DNA of 64,000 nucleotides, from assembly GCF_030704535.1 (NCBI RefSeq), contig NC_081818.1, positions 26,451,001 through 26,515,000 on the forward strand, read 5' to 3'. Under the pieces are notes generated by a model that was not told the DNA's origin, searched no databases, and saw nothing but the letters and a program-made list of their open reading frames with translations. Shown piece after piece: positions 30,301 through 40,469 of the stretch. Positions within the stretch are counted from its first letter, which is position 1, and each line of letters opens with the position of its first letter. The position numbers and the translations under genes were made by a program. This stretch comes from Vitis vinifera. Its lineage: Eukaryota > Streptophyta > Magnoliopsida > Vitales > Vitaceae.

Positions 30301-33300
30301 TCAAAGTAAAATTGTTTTAGGTAATTAAAGTTAAATTATATTTTTTGAAGAGTAGGCTTGTAGTAAATTTAATTAAGAATATAGTGATATTTTCGTAAGA
30401 CAAAAAAAATCATAAGTTGAGTATAATTTATAATTGTAGAATGTGAATTAAAGAATAGTAGATTAACTTTAAAAAAAAAAAAAGAAAGAAAAGAAAAGGA
30501 CATGTGTGGTATTTCGGGATTTGTTATAATAAGAAATAATAATAATAACAATAACAATACTAATAATAATAATAATAATAATTATAATGATATATATAAT
30601 GAGGTTGTTGTGTGTGGGAGTTTTAAAAAAGAAAAAGAAAAGAAATGAAAGAAAGAAAAAGGAGATGCAAGGGAAGCCGATAGTGGAAAAAAATGGGGCG
30701 TCGGCTTTAAAGCGCCGGTGGATCTACCAAACGACATCTGTTTCATGTAAAATTTTAGGAGGATATTCTATTCAACGCGAAGAACACTCCTATAGAGTCC
30801 CATTTTTGTTTCAACGGTTAGATTTTCGAATCTAAGGTAGGGTGGTTTAACTCTAAAACTTTGATTTAATATTTTTCTTTGAAAAAAAAATTATATATTG
30901 TGTTGATGAGAGATAATAGATATTATTTGTATTATTTGAAGTGTGATTATAGTTATTGATAACTTTATTTTGTGATTTACGGATTTTTTTGGAATGTTGG
31001 TAATATTTGAAATGATTTAAATATAGAAAAATAGTGTATTGAGTGTTATGAATTATTGAGATTGTTGGAGATAAGTAAAATTATGTTATAAATTGTATTT
31101 TTGTTGATATTTGGATTATTAGGAATTTTCTTGAATGTTTTTGGTGATTTAAATGTGGAAAAATAATTGTATTGAGTGTTAAAAAAATTATTGAGATTGT
31201 TAGGAATAAATAAAATTAGAGCATAAATTATGTTTTGTTGATATTTGGATTATTGAGAATTTTCTTTAATATTTGGGACGATATTGTTGAAGAAAAATTG
31301 TTATGTTAGTTGTTGAAAATCATTAAGCATGTTGGGAATAAATAAAATTTATGTGGCTAAGGTTTAAACCATGTTTTGATGATATACAAATTATGGATGA
31401 ATTTCCTTTGATGTTTGTGGTGATTAAAGTGAAGAAGAAATCGTTGTGTGGATTGTTGGAAATTATAAAACATAATAAGAGTAAATAGAATTATGTCTTG
31501 GAAAATTGTGGATGTTAAAATATGATTTAATTGCACTTCATATGCATCACGGTTGTGTAAAGAAAAAGAAAAAAATAAAGAAATGGTTGTGTGAAATGGA
31601 AATGAGAATGAAAAGGCCCCAAAAATGGCAAAAATGAAATGAAAAAAGAAATGAGAAATGGAAGAACCCCAAAGAGGGCGAATTAAGAAGAGAGTGAGAT
31701 CCCTAAGGTGAAAGACCCAAAAGTTTATCTCAAGAAGACTCCGAATGGGGAGTATATTTGGGTACAAATGCATATCCTTCGGTGAAAGCCCGAGAACAAC
31801 AATGCATTGTGTGATTGTGTGTAAGCATTTGCACCATGTTTGCATTTGGAATAAGAAATTGTATTATTTAATGGATTGACATCAATTGTATGATTGAATA
31901 TATTATTCGAGATCAAACGATTTATTTATTTTATAAATTTAGAATTGTTTGATATGCTATATATATATGGTTGAAAAAAAAATGTTATAATTTTGATTGG
32001 TTTAAATTTACATGGTTGAAATTTCATTTAAGGTATACAATGTAGATGTAATATTATCTTTGTTATATGATTGTGTTTTATTGACCTAAAATTTATAACC
32101 CATTTGGGGTGTAAAACACCCTACTGAGCAATGTGGAAATGCTCACCTTTTTATTTTTAAAATTTTTAGATGCAGATATAGTTTATAAGAAACTACAAGA
32201 AGATCAGGAAGTGTTCCAAAAAGCCCCAGAGAGCATAGTTTTAAAAGGCTCAAGGCGCACCAAGGCGCAAAGAAGTCCTGGAGCCTGAGGAGTAAGACGC
32301 ACCTAAGGCGCGGGCTTTAGTGAAGTGAGGCACACCCTAATTTACATATATATTTTTATATAATATAATCAAATTTAACAATCATTTATTTGTCCTAAAC
32401 ACATAAATCATCAAATATCATCCAAAACTTCAATTTAATCAACATAATGAGGTCCTAGAATGTACGTGACTATTTTTCCTCATCATCTTCTTCTTCTTCA
32501 CTTCTCCACTACACAGTTGAGACTAGGGCATGATTGGGAGTGGTGTCGGGTTCAAAATACTAGAAAAAAGGGGCTGGAAGGGAAAACAGGGCCAAAACGG
32601 CGTCGTTTTGGCCTGTTTTTTCTTTTTTTAAAGGAGCAGGCTCCAAAACGACGCCGTTTTGGCCCATTTTTCTTAAAAAAAGGAACAAGCTCCAAAACAA
32701 CATCGTTTTGGCCTGTTTCTTTTATAATAAAAAGGGCCAAAACGATGTTGTTTTGGACCCAAAAAATCAAAAAAAAAAATTAGGGCTTCTCAGCCCCAGC
32801 CCTCTGCAACCTGACAACGACTGAAGAAGAGAAGGAAAAGAAAGAGGGCGTACCTGGCCGGAGGCGAGTCAAGCGACCGCGTCGCGCCTTGCTCTCCTAT
32901 GCGGCGCCTTTGTGAAGGGGCGTCGCCTACCTTCAAGCGAGGCACCGAAGGGTGGCATCGCGCCGCCCCGAGCATAGGCGCGCCTTTCACAACTATGCCA
33001 GAGAGTAAAAGAACCATAATGATGGTTGTTTTTTCAATTGTATTACGTTTTAGCATGTACTAATTTGAATTATAAGGACTTTTGTAACTTAAACCATATT
33101 TATTAGTTTGTATATATTTGGGTTATCATCTTGGGTGATAACATGATTGGCGGATTTATTGTACTTGTGAATAGGTGATAGTCTAATGGTTGGTTTTGAA
33201 AAAAATTAAAAAATCAGGTTATTAAGATTGATTGTCAACTTGGATAGGCGTAACCCTTAGGGTCAAACCTTTGACCTGGGATCGCGAGTCGAATTCTGGG

Positions 33301-34973
33301 TTACCCAGAATTTGGGGCGTGACAATAATCCTTCATAATGTAACTAAAACAAAAACTTAAGAAACAATTCAAAACCACAAGAAATAACCACCTGACTATT
33401 GCACACTCATCATTCAAGCATCTAATACAATCAGGGAAGGAGATAGGCAAGAAATATAAAAGGCTCACACTTCATACATATTTGACAAGCTAAAAAGAAA
33501 ATATATTAATTGAGAAGCACCTAATAAAAAGAGGTGGGTGGTTTACAAAAAAAGGCTCACATATAAACCTAAGTTAAAGCTGCAAATCCATCATGCTGCT
33601 TTAATATCTACATGTGGGATAAAGAGCCAGCTTCCCATTAAAATACAAAATTCTATATTTTGGTAAGATGAAGTTGCATCCTCATCCTACGACCTCATAT
33701 AAAACACGAAATCCGTAAATAAAGCTGCAGTTTAACTTAAAATAATAATAATAATAAACAACTTCCAGTGTAGCCCAAATGGAGCCATAGCTGAGAATAG
33801 TTGAGAAAGATGCCTATATTGCCTTTTTTTTTATATATATCATATAGGTCATATTGACCGTTACCCAATTTCTGAGTAGTTGAGTTCCCCACTTTTTATT
33901 TGTTGCTGTGGATATGGCAACCAACATGTTTATTTTCCATACCTAAAAGATTTAACACTGAAGTTAACTACAAGGTAAGAATATGCCTTAAATCACATAT
34001 TTCAATTTCATAAAGACAGTGATTGATCTTTATCACTTGGATGAACAAGCAACAGGTCTAATCCACACTCCGGTTTAAAGTAACCATTGAATTAAATTTT
34101 GAATGTACCTTGTCAAATGCAAAATCACATACAAAAGAACTAACATAAACACAGATGGTTAATTACATACAACAATACTCCACAAATCACTTTACATGAA
34201 CAAAGTTCAAGTCATAGATAAGCCCTATAGGGCAATGAACTGCACTGAACAAATTAAGGTTGTAACAGTCCTAATATATATACCATATGCCACCAAACTA
34301 TCCTTCCCTGCATGAATTAAGAATTTAAAATGAAAGAACTTTCTTAATTCTGTCAGTATCATGCACCAGAGATCAAATCACTTACTAATTTGTCCAAAAA
34401 CATTTACAAAAAGGAACCACACTCACAAGCCCAAAAGTTTTCAGTTTGAATACGTAATTGTTTGAAGTTTTAGGTTCCATTCAAGTGGCCTATATTTTGG
34501 GGGAAAGGAATACCAAAAGGTTAAGTATTTAGCCACTTTTATCCTTTAATTTAATCTATACAAGTCTCCTGCCCTTCAAAATTCTAATGAAATTCACATA
34601 AACCCATCTCTTCAGCCGTGATGACTGGTTTTGGGGCTTCGCTTATACTATCACAATGTAACCTAAAAGCCGTGCGTCAACATTTTCAGAAGTCTAAAAA
34701 GGGTTAAGCAATTGAAAAAGCAAGGGAGAGAGAAAACCTGGGTCAGGGCCTTTAGGCGCAGTAGCACAAGCCTCCTGATTAGGGCATCCCTGACAAGCGT
34801 CAGATTGTCCTGCAGACTCCGATTGAGGACCTGGGCAATCTGTAGATAAACAAGAAGACGAAGAAATTGAGGAAACCCACAACTACTTGGACTTTGGAAG
34901 AGAAGACCAAAAGGAAAATCAACATACGCTCGTTGGCGTTTTCGGGAATTTGATTGCTGTCGCCGTTCTCCAT
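27346..34973 (-). CDS. NBP35: Cytosolic Fe-S cluster assembly factor NBP35
   Basis: Scaffold P-loop NTPase on which 4Fe-4S clusters form for cytosolic and nuclear proteins (CIA pathway). Exons, minus strand: 34973-34928, 34839-34738, 28259-27346; total 1062 nt, 353 residues (Arabidopsis about 350). The N-terminal ferredoxin-like motif is C17-X13-C31-X2-C34-X5-C40, split over exons 1 and 2. Exon 3 carries the deviant Walker [23 protein letters not shown] and the [12 protein letters not shown] switch region. At the site after VVENMSG where yeast and animal proteins have a CPxC pair, this protein has GLCQPV and lacks the pair. Intron 2 (28260-34737, 6.5 kb) contains a large inverted repeat. An upstream ATG at 28272 read through the acceptor would give a protein without the cluster motif; the spliced form is preferred because phases and motifs fit. 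Confidence 0.95.
29204..30251 (-). repeat. Left arm of the inverted repeat (internally deleted)
   Basis: Pairs with 30493-31345 and with 33006-33324. The block absent from this arm corresponds to about 31346-32215; the junction lies near 29465 at GGGGCTTTTATTTATTCCC. Confidence 0.8.
32234..32997. mobile_element. hAT-like non-autonomous element with 8-bp target duplication
   Basis: A 764-bp insertion flanked by CCAGAGAG at 32226-32233 and 32998-33005. The ends CATAGTTTTAAAAGGC and the inverted GCGCCTTTCACAACTATG are imperfect terminal inverted repeats. Subterminal regions are packed with GGCGC/GCGCC words. No transposase is encoded. An 8-bp duplication with short imperfect inverted ends is typical of hAT. 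Confidence 0.85.
32590..32759. repeat. Four tandem CGTTTT palindromes inside the hAT-like element
   Basis: Palindromic units of the form CCAAAACGRCGYCGTTTTGG lie at 32590-32613, 32643-32662, 32692-32713 and 32735-32759, spaced about 50 bases apart by poly-T/poly-A linkers. The last two carry CG to CA/TG changes consistent with deaminated methylcytosine. Confidence 0.9.
33325..34737. other. Rest of NBP35 intron 2
   Basis: Ordinary AT-rich intron between the inverted repeat and exon 2. It has a short AAT microsatellite at about 33740-33757; no other feature recognised. Confidence 0.5.
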
Positions 34974-35049
34974 AGCCGCTTTCTTCTTCTTCTTCTTCTA
35001 TTCTGCTTCCTTCGCGCACAGCAGGGGCTTCTAGGAGTATTGAATATGG

Positions 35050-35137
35050 AAACGGTGTCGTTTACGTGTTAACCATTCCCCACCGTCTTTCTATGTACCA
35101 GTCTAGAACAACCTATCGCATTGAAACGACACCGTTT
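35050..35137 (-). promoter_or_regulatory. Paired AAACGNCGNCGTTT-type palindromes upstream of NBP35
   Basis: AAACGGTGTCGTTT at 35050-35063 and its exact reverse complement AAACGACACCGTTT at 35124-35137 lie 77 to 164 bases upstream of the NBP35 start codon. No TATA box was seen, so they may mark a TATA-less core promoter. The inference rests on position and exact symmetry only. Confidence 0.5.
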
Positions 35138-35169
35138 CTTCACCCACCATTGACCATTCCAAAAGCCCA

Positions 35170-37219
35170 GGATAAAGAGTGTCAATTTTCGCATTTCTCC
35201 AAAATATAGGAAATTTAAATTGTATAATAATTTAAATAATAATAATAAATGTATAAATTTAATATTTTAATTTATTTTTTTATATTTACTAAAAAATTAT
35301 AATTAGAATTAAATAACTATGGAATACTTTAAATATACTTCTTATTTTTGTTTTTAAAAATAAAAAAATGATAATAATTCTATAAAATTTTGAAACTTAC
35401 TTTAAGAAAATAATGATTTTAGTGAGATATCAAATAATTTTCATTAACTTAAATTCTAAAAAATTTAAAAGTAATTTTTAAGAATATAAAGTAAATTTAT
35501 ATTTTTATATAAAAGTTATTATATTAATATAGGAGTTATTATTATTCTCTAATTTTAAAAATAAAAAATATGAAATATTAGAGTCCATGGAAAATATTTT
35601 TCTAAATTTAAAATTTTAAATAGGTTATTAGATGAAGTTATTTGAGATGTTTAATAAATATTTTAAATTTTTATTAATAATAGAATTTAGTAGAGTAGAT
35701 GTGGCAAGTGAGATAGTGATATCCCTCAAGCAATTTTTGCTCTTTTTCAAGTGCTTGTGGTGTAGCCTTGAAGGTATGCACAAAAATATGACACCATTTT
35801 GAGGAATAATAACAGTGAGGCACTCATAAATGTTGGTTGATTTAGGCCATGAAAATTGCAGAATGATGGTTGGGTGTTGCAGTGATTTAAGATGGCAGCT
35901 CTACTGTTAATGTATGATCCATAGAGATGAGAAGTGAGAAATGAAAACCAACCACAACAAGAAGAGAACAGCTATACCCACTAACCCCCATTCAAAGAAT
36001 TGTGGTTGCATCTTCTAACAAAATAACCTCTAAAGAATGGTATTCTCTACCAGTCCAGGAAAGAAGGAAAGAAGGAAAGAAGGAAAGGTTCAATGGCCTT
36101 CATTCTCTTTCCACCAACTCAACTGCTTTTCAACTGCTAACACTTGTGCTTTCTTTATCACACATACATATCATTAATTCTTTATCACTCACTGAAATTA
36201 TTTGTTGATCTACCCTCTACAAAAAAAGACATAAGATCTATTAAGAACCTCAGTAGACAGTTTTGTTGCTGTCATCACTCATTGACTTCAGATACTAGAG
36301 AATGAGAATATTCCAAGGGAAACATACAGCTAGGAGAAATGGGATACTTATATTTATTGATCATCAAGTACAGAATGGAGTTGACATTTACTAATTACGA
36401 ATAAAAAGATACCAACAAGGTTAAAACATAGCACAGTTAATAGCAGTAGTGGCTTCATGACATATTGATGCCCCCAAGTTAGAACATACACAGATGAGAG
36501 GTGCCTTGGGTGCGCTTGCTGGACATCCAGGCAACTATGCAGCTTTGAGGCCAAAAAACAGATTATTATTTGAAAGATGAAAAAATAGATCAAAGCAGAG
36601 TATAGGGTATCTGGGGTTATTGTTAAACAGCTGTCTTCGCCATAATTTGCAAAGTTGGCAGAGCGAACAGATGCCCTGAAATGATCTTCCAGCTTTGCTT
36701 GGCTCTCTTGACATTATGGCTTCTCTCTTCTTCATGTGAAGAAACAAGTTATTCCCCACTTTAATAGTGAAATCAGTCACTTCACCAACACTGATAGCAA
36801 CAGCCATTACCTTCACCAACATTGATAGGAATGACCACCACTTCACCAACAGCAACAATCATCACTTCGTAGCCAAAAACACATTCAAACAACTCCATTG
36901 TCCTCTGGCTCTACTAAATGCAACTTCCCATTACAGAAGCCAAAGTACCATAGGATTACCTTGTCCTGAAAAATGTTTATACATCAAATACCCATTGAAG
37001 CTGAGTTCATCAAATACATCAACCAAGCAGGACTAACAGTCTCAGATGGAAGTTACAGCTCTGCAGTGCAAATTCTTCACAGTAAAGCAGGATTTCTTGG
37101 CATCCAAGAGCGTAATCAACAGATGACTTCCATATTTGTATAAAATATCCAGATGGTTAATAATGCACACTATTGTACATAATCCACAAGCAATAAGGCT
37201 TATGGAACATTAATCTCTA
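35170..37219. other. Intergenic between NBP35 and the F-box gene
   Basis: Very AT-rich from 35200 to 35700. A GAAAGAAG-type microsatellite lies at about 36056-36088, and TTCACCAACA words recur at 36780-36850. The part next to 37219 should hold the F-box gene 3'-UTR. No gene recognised. Confidence 0.4.
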
Positions 37220-39707
37220 CTAGCCATACAGGCAAAAACGATACCTTGTCTCTTGATGAAAAATGGTGTGCTTAGAGGAGGGAGCACCCATTTCTTCCTG
37301 TCTCTCTTGGCAATTCAGTAGCTGCTTGAAACAATCTAAACAAAGCAAGTCCAGGCAGAAAGTCTCCTCATAGTCACAGTCATTAATACAGCGCCCGCAA
37401 TGAAAACAGCGTGCTATGCACAGAGTGCAAGCTCTGCACAACTGAGCAGATTGATGTTTCCCTTGGCAACTCTCTGATGGGCAATCATATACTAATCTCA
37501 CTTTCTGGCATCTAGGGCAAACCTCGATGTCAATGGCACGATCATCATCACATGAAAGATACAACTGCTCTCCATGATAAAACCGTGGTTTGTGGGTTCT
37601 GAGCTGCTTATGGTTATCTACACCTAACAATAACTTCAATTCTTCGAAGTGTTGATCTGTTACACCATTGAGCCCACTAATTCTCAAGTGCTTTATTCCC
37701 AGAGTACCTGCAGATTTGAAGGCCTTTAAGTTTAACAAGATGCAGTCAACACTGAGCCTCACACATCCTGGCACGCATAGCTGCAAGAAAGAAAGTGGAA
37801 GATTGTAACATTATTGCATTAAAAACCGTACAATAGAAACAAGCTGACAAAAATTTATTGACTTCAAGCAGAGGACAAAAAACAAGGGAAACCATAACTC
37901 TGTTAACTGAATTAAGCATCAAATAAATTTCCAAGAAAACGAAACTATTGGACATGTGGTGCAGAGAAATAGGCTAGTATAGTAATTGCACTAGTTATTG
38001 ATGACAGTCCATTTCTGTCAAGCCATCAAATTTCTGATACTGCACTCATTATTGGGAATTAAAGATGCTGAAAAATGGCACCGAAGGACATGCAGCATCA
38101 ACAATTTCAATTATGAACACTTCTAGAGGGGAAAAACATTAAGAGTTACCATTCAAATTTTATGATATAGACTAGGGGATGTTAAAGGTCACACGGATTA
38201 AATAGTTTCATCTCGTTTCACATTGCATTTGAATTTGCCAGTTGATATGGAAATATGGATACATTGATACTATAATCAAAAACAAAATAAATAACATCAT
38301 TAAAATGTCGTTCATTGAGATCCTAAAATAACCTTATCTTAAACAAGTTCTAATAAAGAAATTTTGACTCATATAATTGCTACAAGACATGAGAACTTAC
38401 TTCCAATGCAAAGTAAAAACACAATGGAATGAATATAGCTCTATGGGTTGGTGCAAGCATCTCATGCTTGCTTTACTCCCATGCAACAATTCAAATTGAC
38501 CCATGCATCAAGAGAAATAAACATATGCAGATTTTATTAAGCAAATAGTATGGAGCAAAACACTGTCGAGAAGACCATCTAGGCAACATATTAACCAAAA
38601 ATATGAGTAGCTACAAGCATCAGATGTATTGGCAATCCCAAAGCACAGCCAACAGGGACCAAAAAACTGAGAGAGCCATCTCCACTAACTAAGTAAAGAA
38701 GCTTGGCCATGATACAAAAAGGGATGTCAATCAAATATATATAATTATAAATCAAGAATGCATCAGGAATCAATTTGGAAAATAAGGAACATTTGATAAA
38801 TATGTATAAGATAAAGAAAAGTAACCTTTGTCAGCCTGGGATTGTTCTCAAGCACCCGCTTCAGACCACTATCTGTGATCCTTGGACACTGTACCAGGCT
38901 CAAGCCTTGAAGACTGCCTTGAGCCCTGCCAGTTAACTGTAACAGAGCATCATCAGTGATCTTGTCACTCAATGGCTGGTCTATACAAATATTCCTCCAT
39001 AAAAGAGGGTCGCTTCTAACAACATTGCAGAGGGACCTGCAAACTCTTTCAACCACAAGGAGATCCTGCACACCCAGATAAGCCAGGGAAAAAAACAAAG
39101 CATCATGGGGTTCACCAGTCTCATCATCAGGATGAACTTTGGTACATGCCTGAAATTCCTTTTCTTGGTTGCCGTTGATCCGATTTCCATGGCGGCTAAA
39201 ACTCAGAAATTCACTGAACCCACCATCACATAAATCTTTGTCCATCAGTAATCCATCAAACTCATTACAAGGAACCGATTTCTCAGCATTACTAAATTCT
39301 GGTTGAAATCTCATTGCACCGCTCCAAACCAAATTTAGATTGGCATACAATCCACGATCCTCTCCCTCAGCCTCCATAGCCTCCATTTCACCCACACCAA
39401 ATCCAATTGAATCCTTCTCAAAATCGCCAACCCAACCCTTGAATGCAGTAAAAGTAGTCCTTATATCCATATTAAATGGATCCGCCGGTAAACGATCAAC
39501 AATATCATCAGACACTGCCTCGCAAGAGCCTTCTTTCTCACTCTTCCCCATCCTGCGATCCTGGGGATTGTCCGATTCGCAGTCCATGTTCAAAAGATTG
39601 CCAAAACCATCAAGACTCTTATCCCCAAATCCATCCACAAAATACCCATTGATAAAATTCACCGATGAAAACATACCCTTTCCCTCGCCACCAAAATTCA
39701 ACTCCAT
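37220..39707 (-). CDS. SKIP14: F-box protein, SKIP14-like
   Basis: Predicted substrate-recognition subunit of an SCF (SKP1-cullin-F-box) ubiquitin ligase. Two coding exons, minus strand: 39707-38826 and 37780-37220, total 1443 nt, 480 residues. The N-terminal 195 residues are acidic and low in known domains. An F-box-like segment follows at about 199-245 (LFFSLAYLGVQDLLVVERVC, then SDPLLWRNICID), then leucine-rich-repeat-like sequence (DDALLQLTGRAQGSLQGLSL). Exon 2 ends in a Cys-rich region (about residues 382-445) with repeated C-X2-C pairs (CPRC, CRAC, CFHC, CLDC), probably zinc-binding. This arrangement matches Arabidopsis SKIP14. Target unknown. No break is visible. Confidence 0.85.
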
Positions 39708-40400
39708 TCTCTCCCAGCACCGAAAATCTTATACACCAACACCTTCTTCTCCAAATACACAACAACCCCAGATGAAAATATATCTTTTTCTTCTCAGAAT
39801 TCCAAAGAAAGATTACCCAAAGACCCAAACTAATTATGTTTGCAAGAAAACCCTCGATTTATAGTGGAAAACTAAAAACAACCCACCAAAAATTTCACAG
39901 AGTTTCTTCCAAAAAAAAAAAATCACTGAATTCCAAGAAACCAAGCTCCGTATCAGTAGTTAAGGCAATACAAATTAGGGTTAAGGTAGTTAAAGCTGCA
40001 CCAGAAGGAAAAAGTACAAACCCTGAACAAGATCAAACCAGCCAAGGAGGAAACAGAAAAAAAAAAAAAAAAACCAACAAGAAGTTAACGAAGATCGGAT
40101 TGTGGGCGAGACAAAACAAAAACAGACGAATGAAAACTCAACAGATTAGCGGATACGCAAAAATAACAGAAAACTTATGAAAGATAAACGAATATAAAGA
40201 AAAACTAATGGAAATATGGAAGATTGAGATTGGAAGTTTGAGAAACTGCCAAATTTAGAGAGAGAGAAGGAGATAGAAAGAGAGAAAGAGAGAGTTTGAT
40301 GGTGGAGGAAAGGGTTGTGTCCGGTGTGTTGTGTGGGTGTGGCGCCAATTGAAAGAGAGACCAAGAGGGAGAGACCTCTATTTTATATTTATATATAAAT
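39708..40400 (-). promoter_or_regulatory. Leader and core promoter of the SKIP14-like gene
   Basis: A TATATAAATATAAAA-type box reads on the minus strand at 40381-40395. Downstream of it is a CT-rich stretch (complement of GAGAGAGAAGG... at 40257-40295), common in plant leaders. TTGGCGCC at about 40329-40342 resembles an E2F-type site. The inferred leader is long, about 650 bases. Confidence 0.45.
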
Positions 40401-40422
40401 AAATAAAATTTATATTTGAAAA

Positions 40423-40427
<5 letters not shown>

Positions 40428-40461
<34 letters not shown>
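40428..40461. repeat. (AT)n microsatellite
   Basis: An uninterrupted AT dinucleotide run after an A tract, just upstream of the SKIP14-like core promoter. Confidence 0.95.
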
Positions 40462-40465
<4 letters not shown>

Positions 40466-40469
40466 TTCT

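Larger units (their letters stand above)
29204..33324. mobile_element. Large inverted repeat, probably two head-to-head gypsy LTRs, in NBP35 intron 2
   Basis: The outer ends are TGTCACGCC (29204) and GGCGTGACA (to 33324). The flanking five bases are GTAAT on the left and ATAAT on the right, four of five identical. Left arm 29204-30251 is the inverse of right arm 30493-33324, apart from about 880 bases missing on the left, a hAT-like insertion on the right, and an AAT-repeat difference near the loop. Arm features resemble LTRs of Tekay/Del-type gypsy elements: GGGGCGTGACA end, CCCTACTGAGCAATGTGG block, AACGGTTAGATTTT block. The loop of about 240 bases is simple sequence. No protein-coding retroelement part remains. 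A foldback DNA element is the alternative. Confidence 0.75.
30493..33324 (+). repeat. Right arm of the inverted repeat
   Basis: Reads in LTR-like orientation, ending GGGGCGTGACA. It retains the block lost from the left arm and carries the hAT-like element at 32234-32997. Without that insertion and one copy of its duplication it is about 2.06 kb, a normal size for a Tekay-type LTR. Confidence 0.75.

Noticed and set aside
31357-31845. 162-codon minus-strand frame in the inverted repeat
   Set aside because: No family resemblance. It falls in LTR-like sequence with simple AT-rich composition and is probably a chance frame.
32460-32783. 107-codon frame with repeated PKRRRFG units
   Set aside because: The apparent peptide repeats come from the DNA palindromes of the hAT-like element. 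Both strands give similar frames because the units are palindromic.
29205-33323. Interpreting the inverted repeat as a PIF/Harbinger element with a TAA duplication
   Set aside because: TAA does flank TTGTCACGCC/GGCGTGACAA, but three bases are weak evidence in AT-rich DNA. The terminal sequence and internal blocks fit gypsy LTRs better. Kept only as an alternative.
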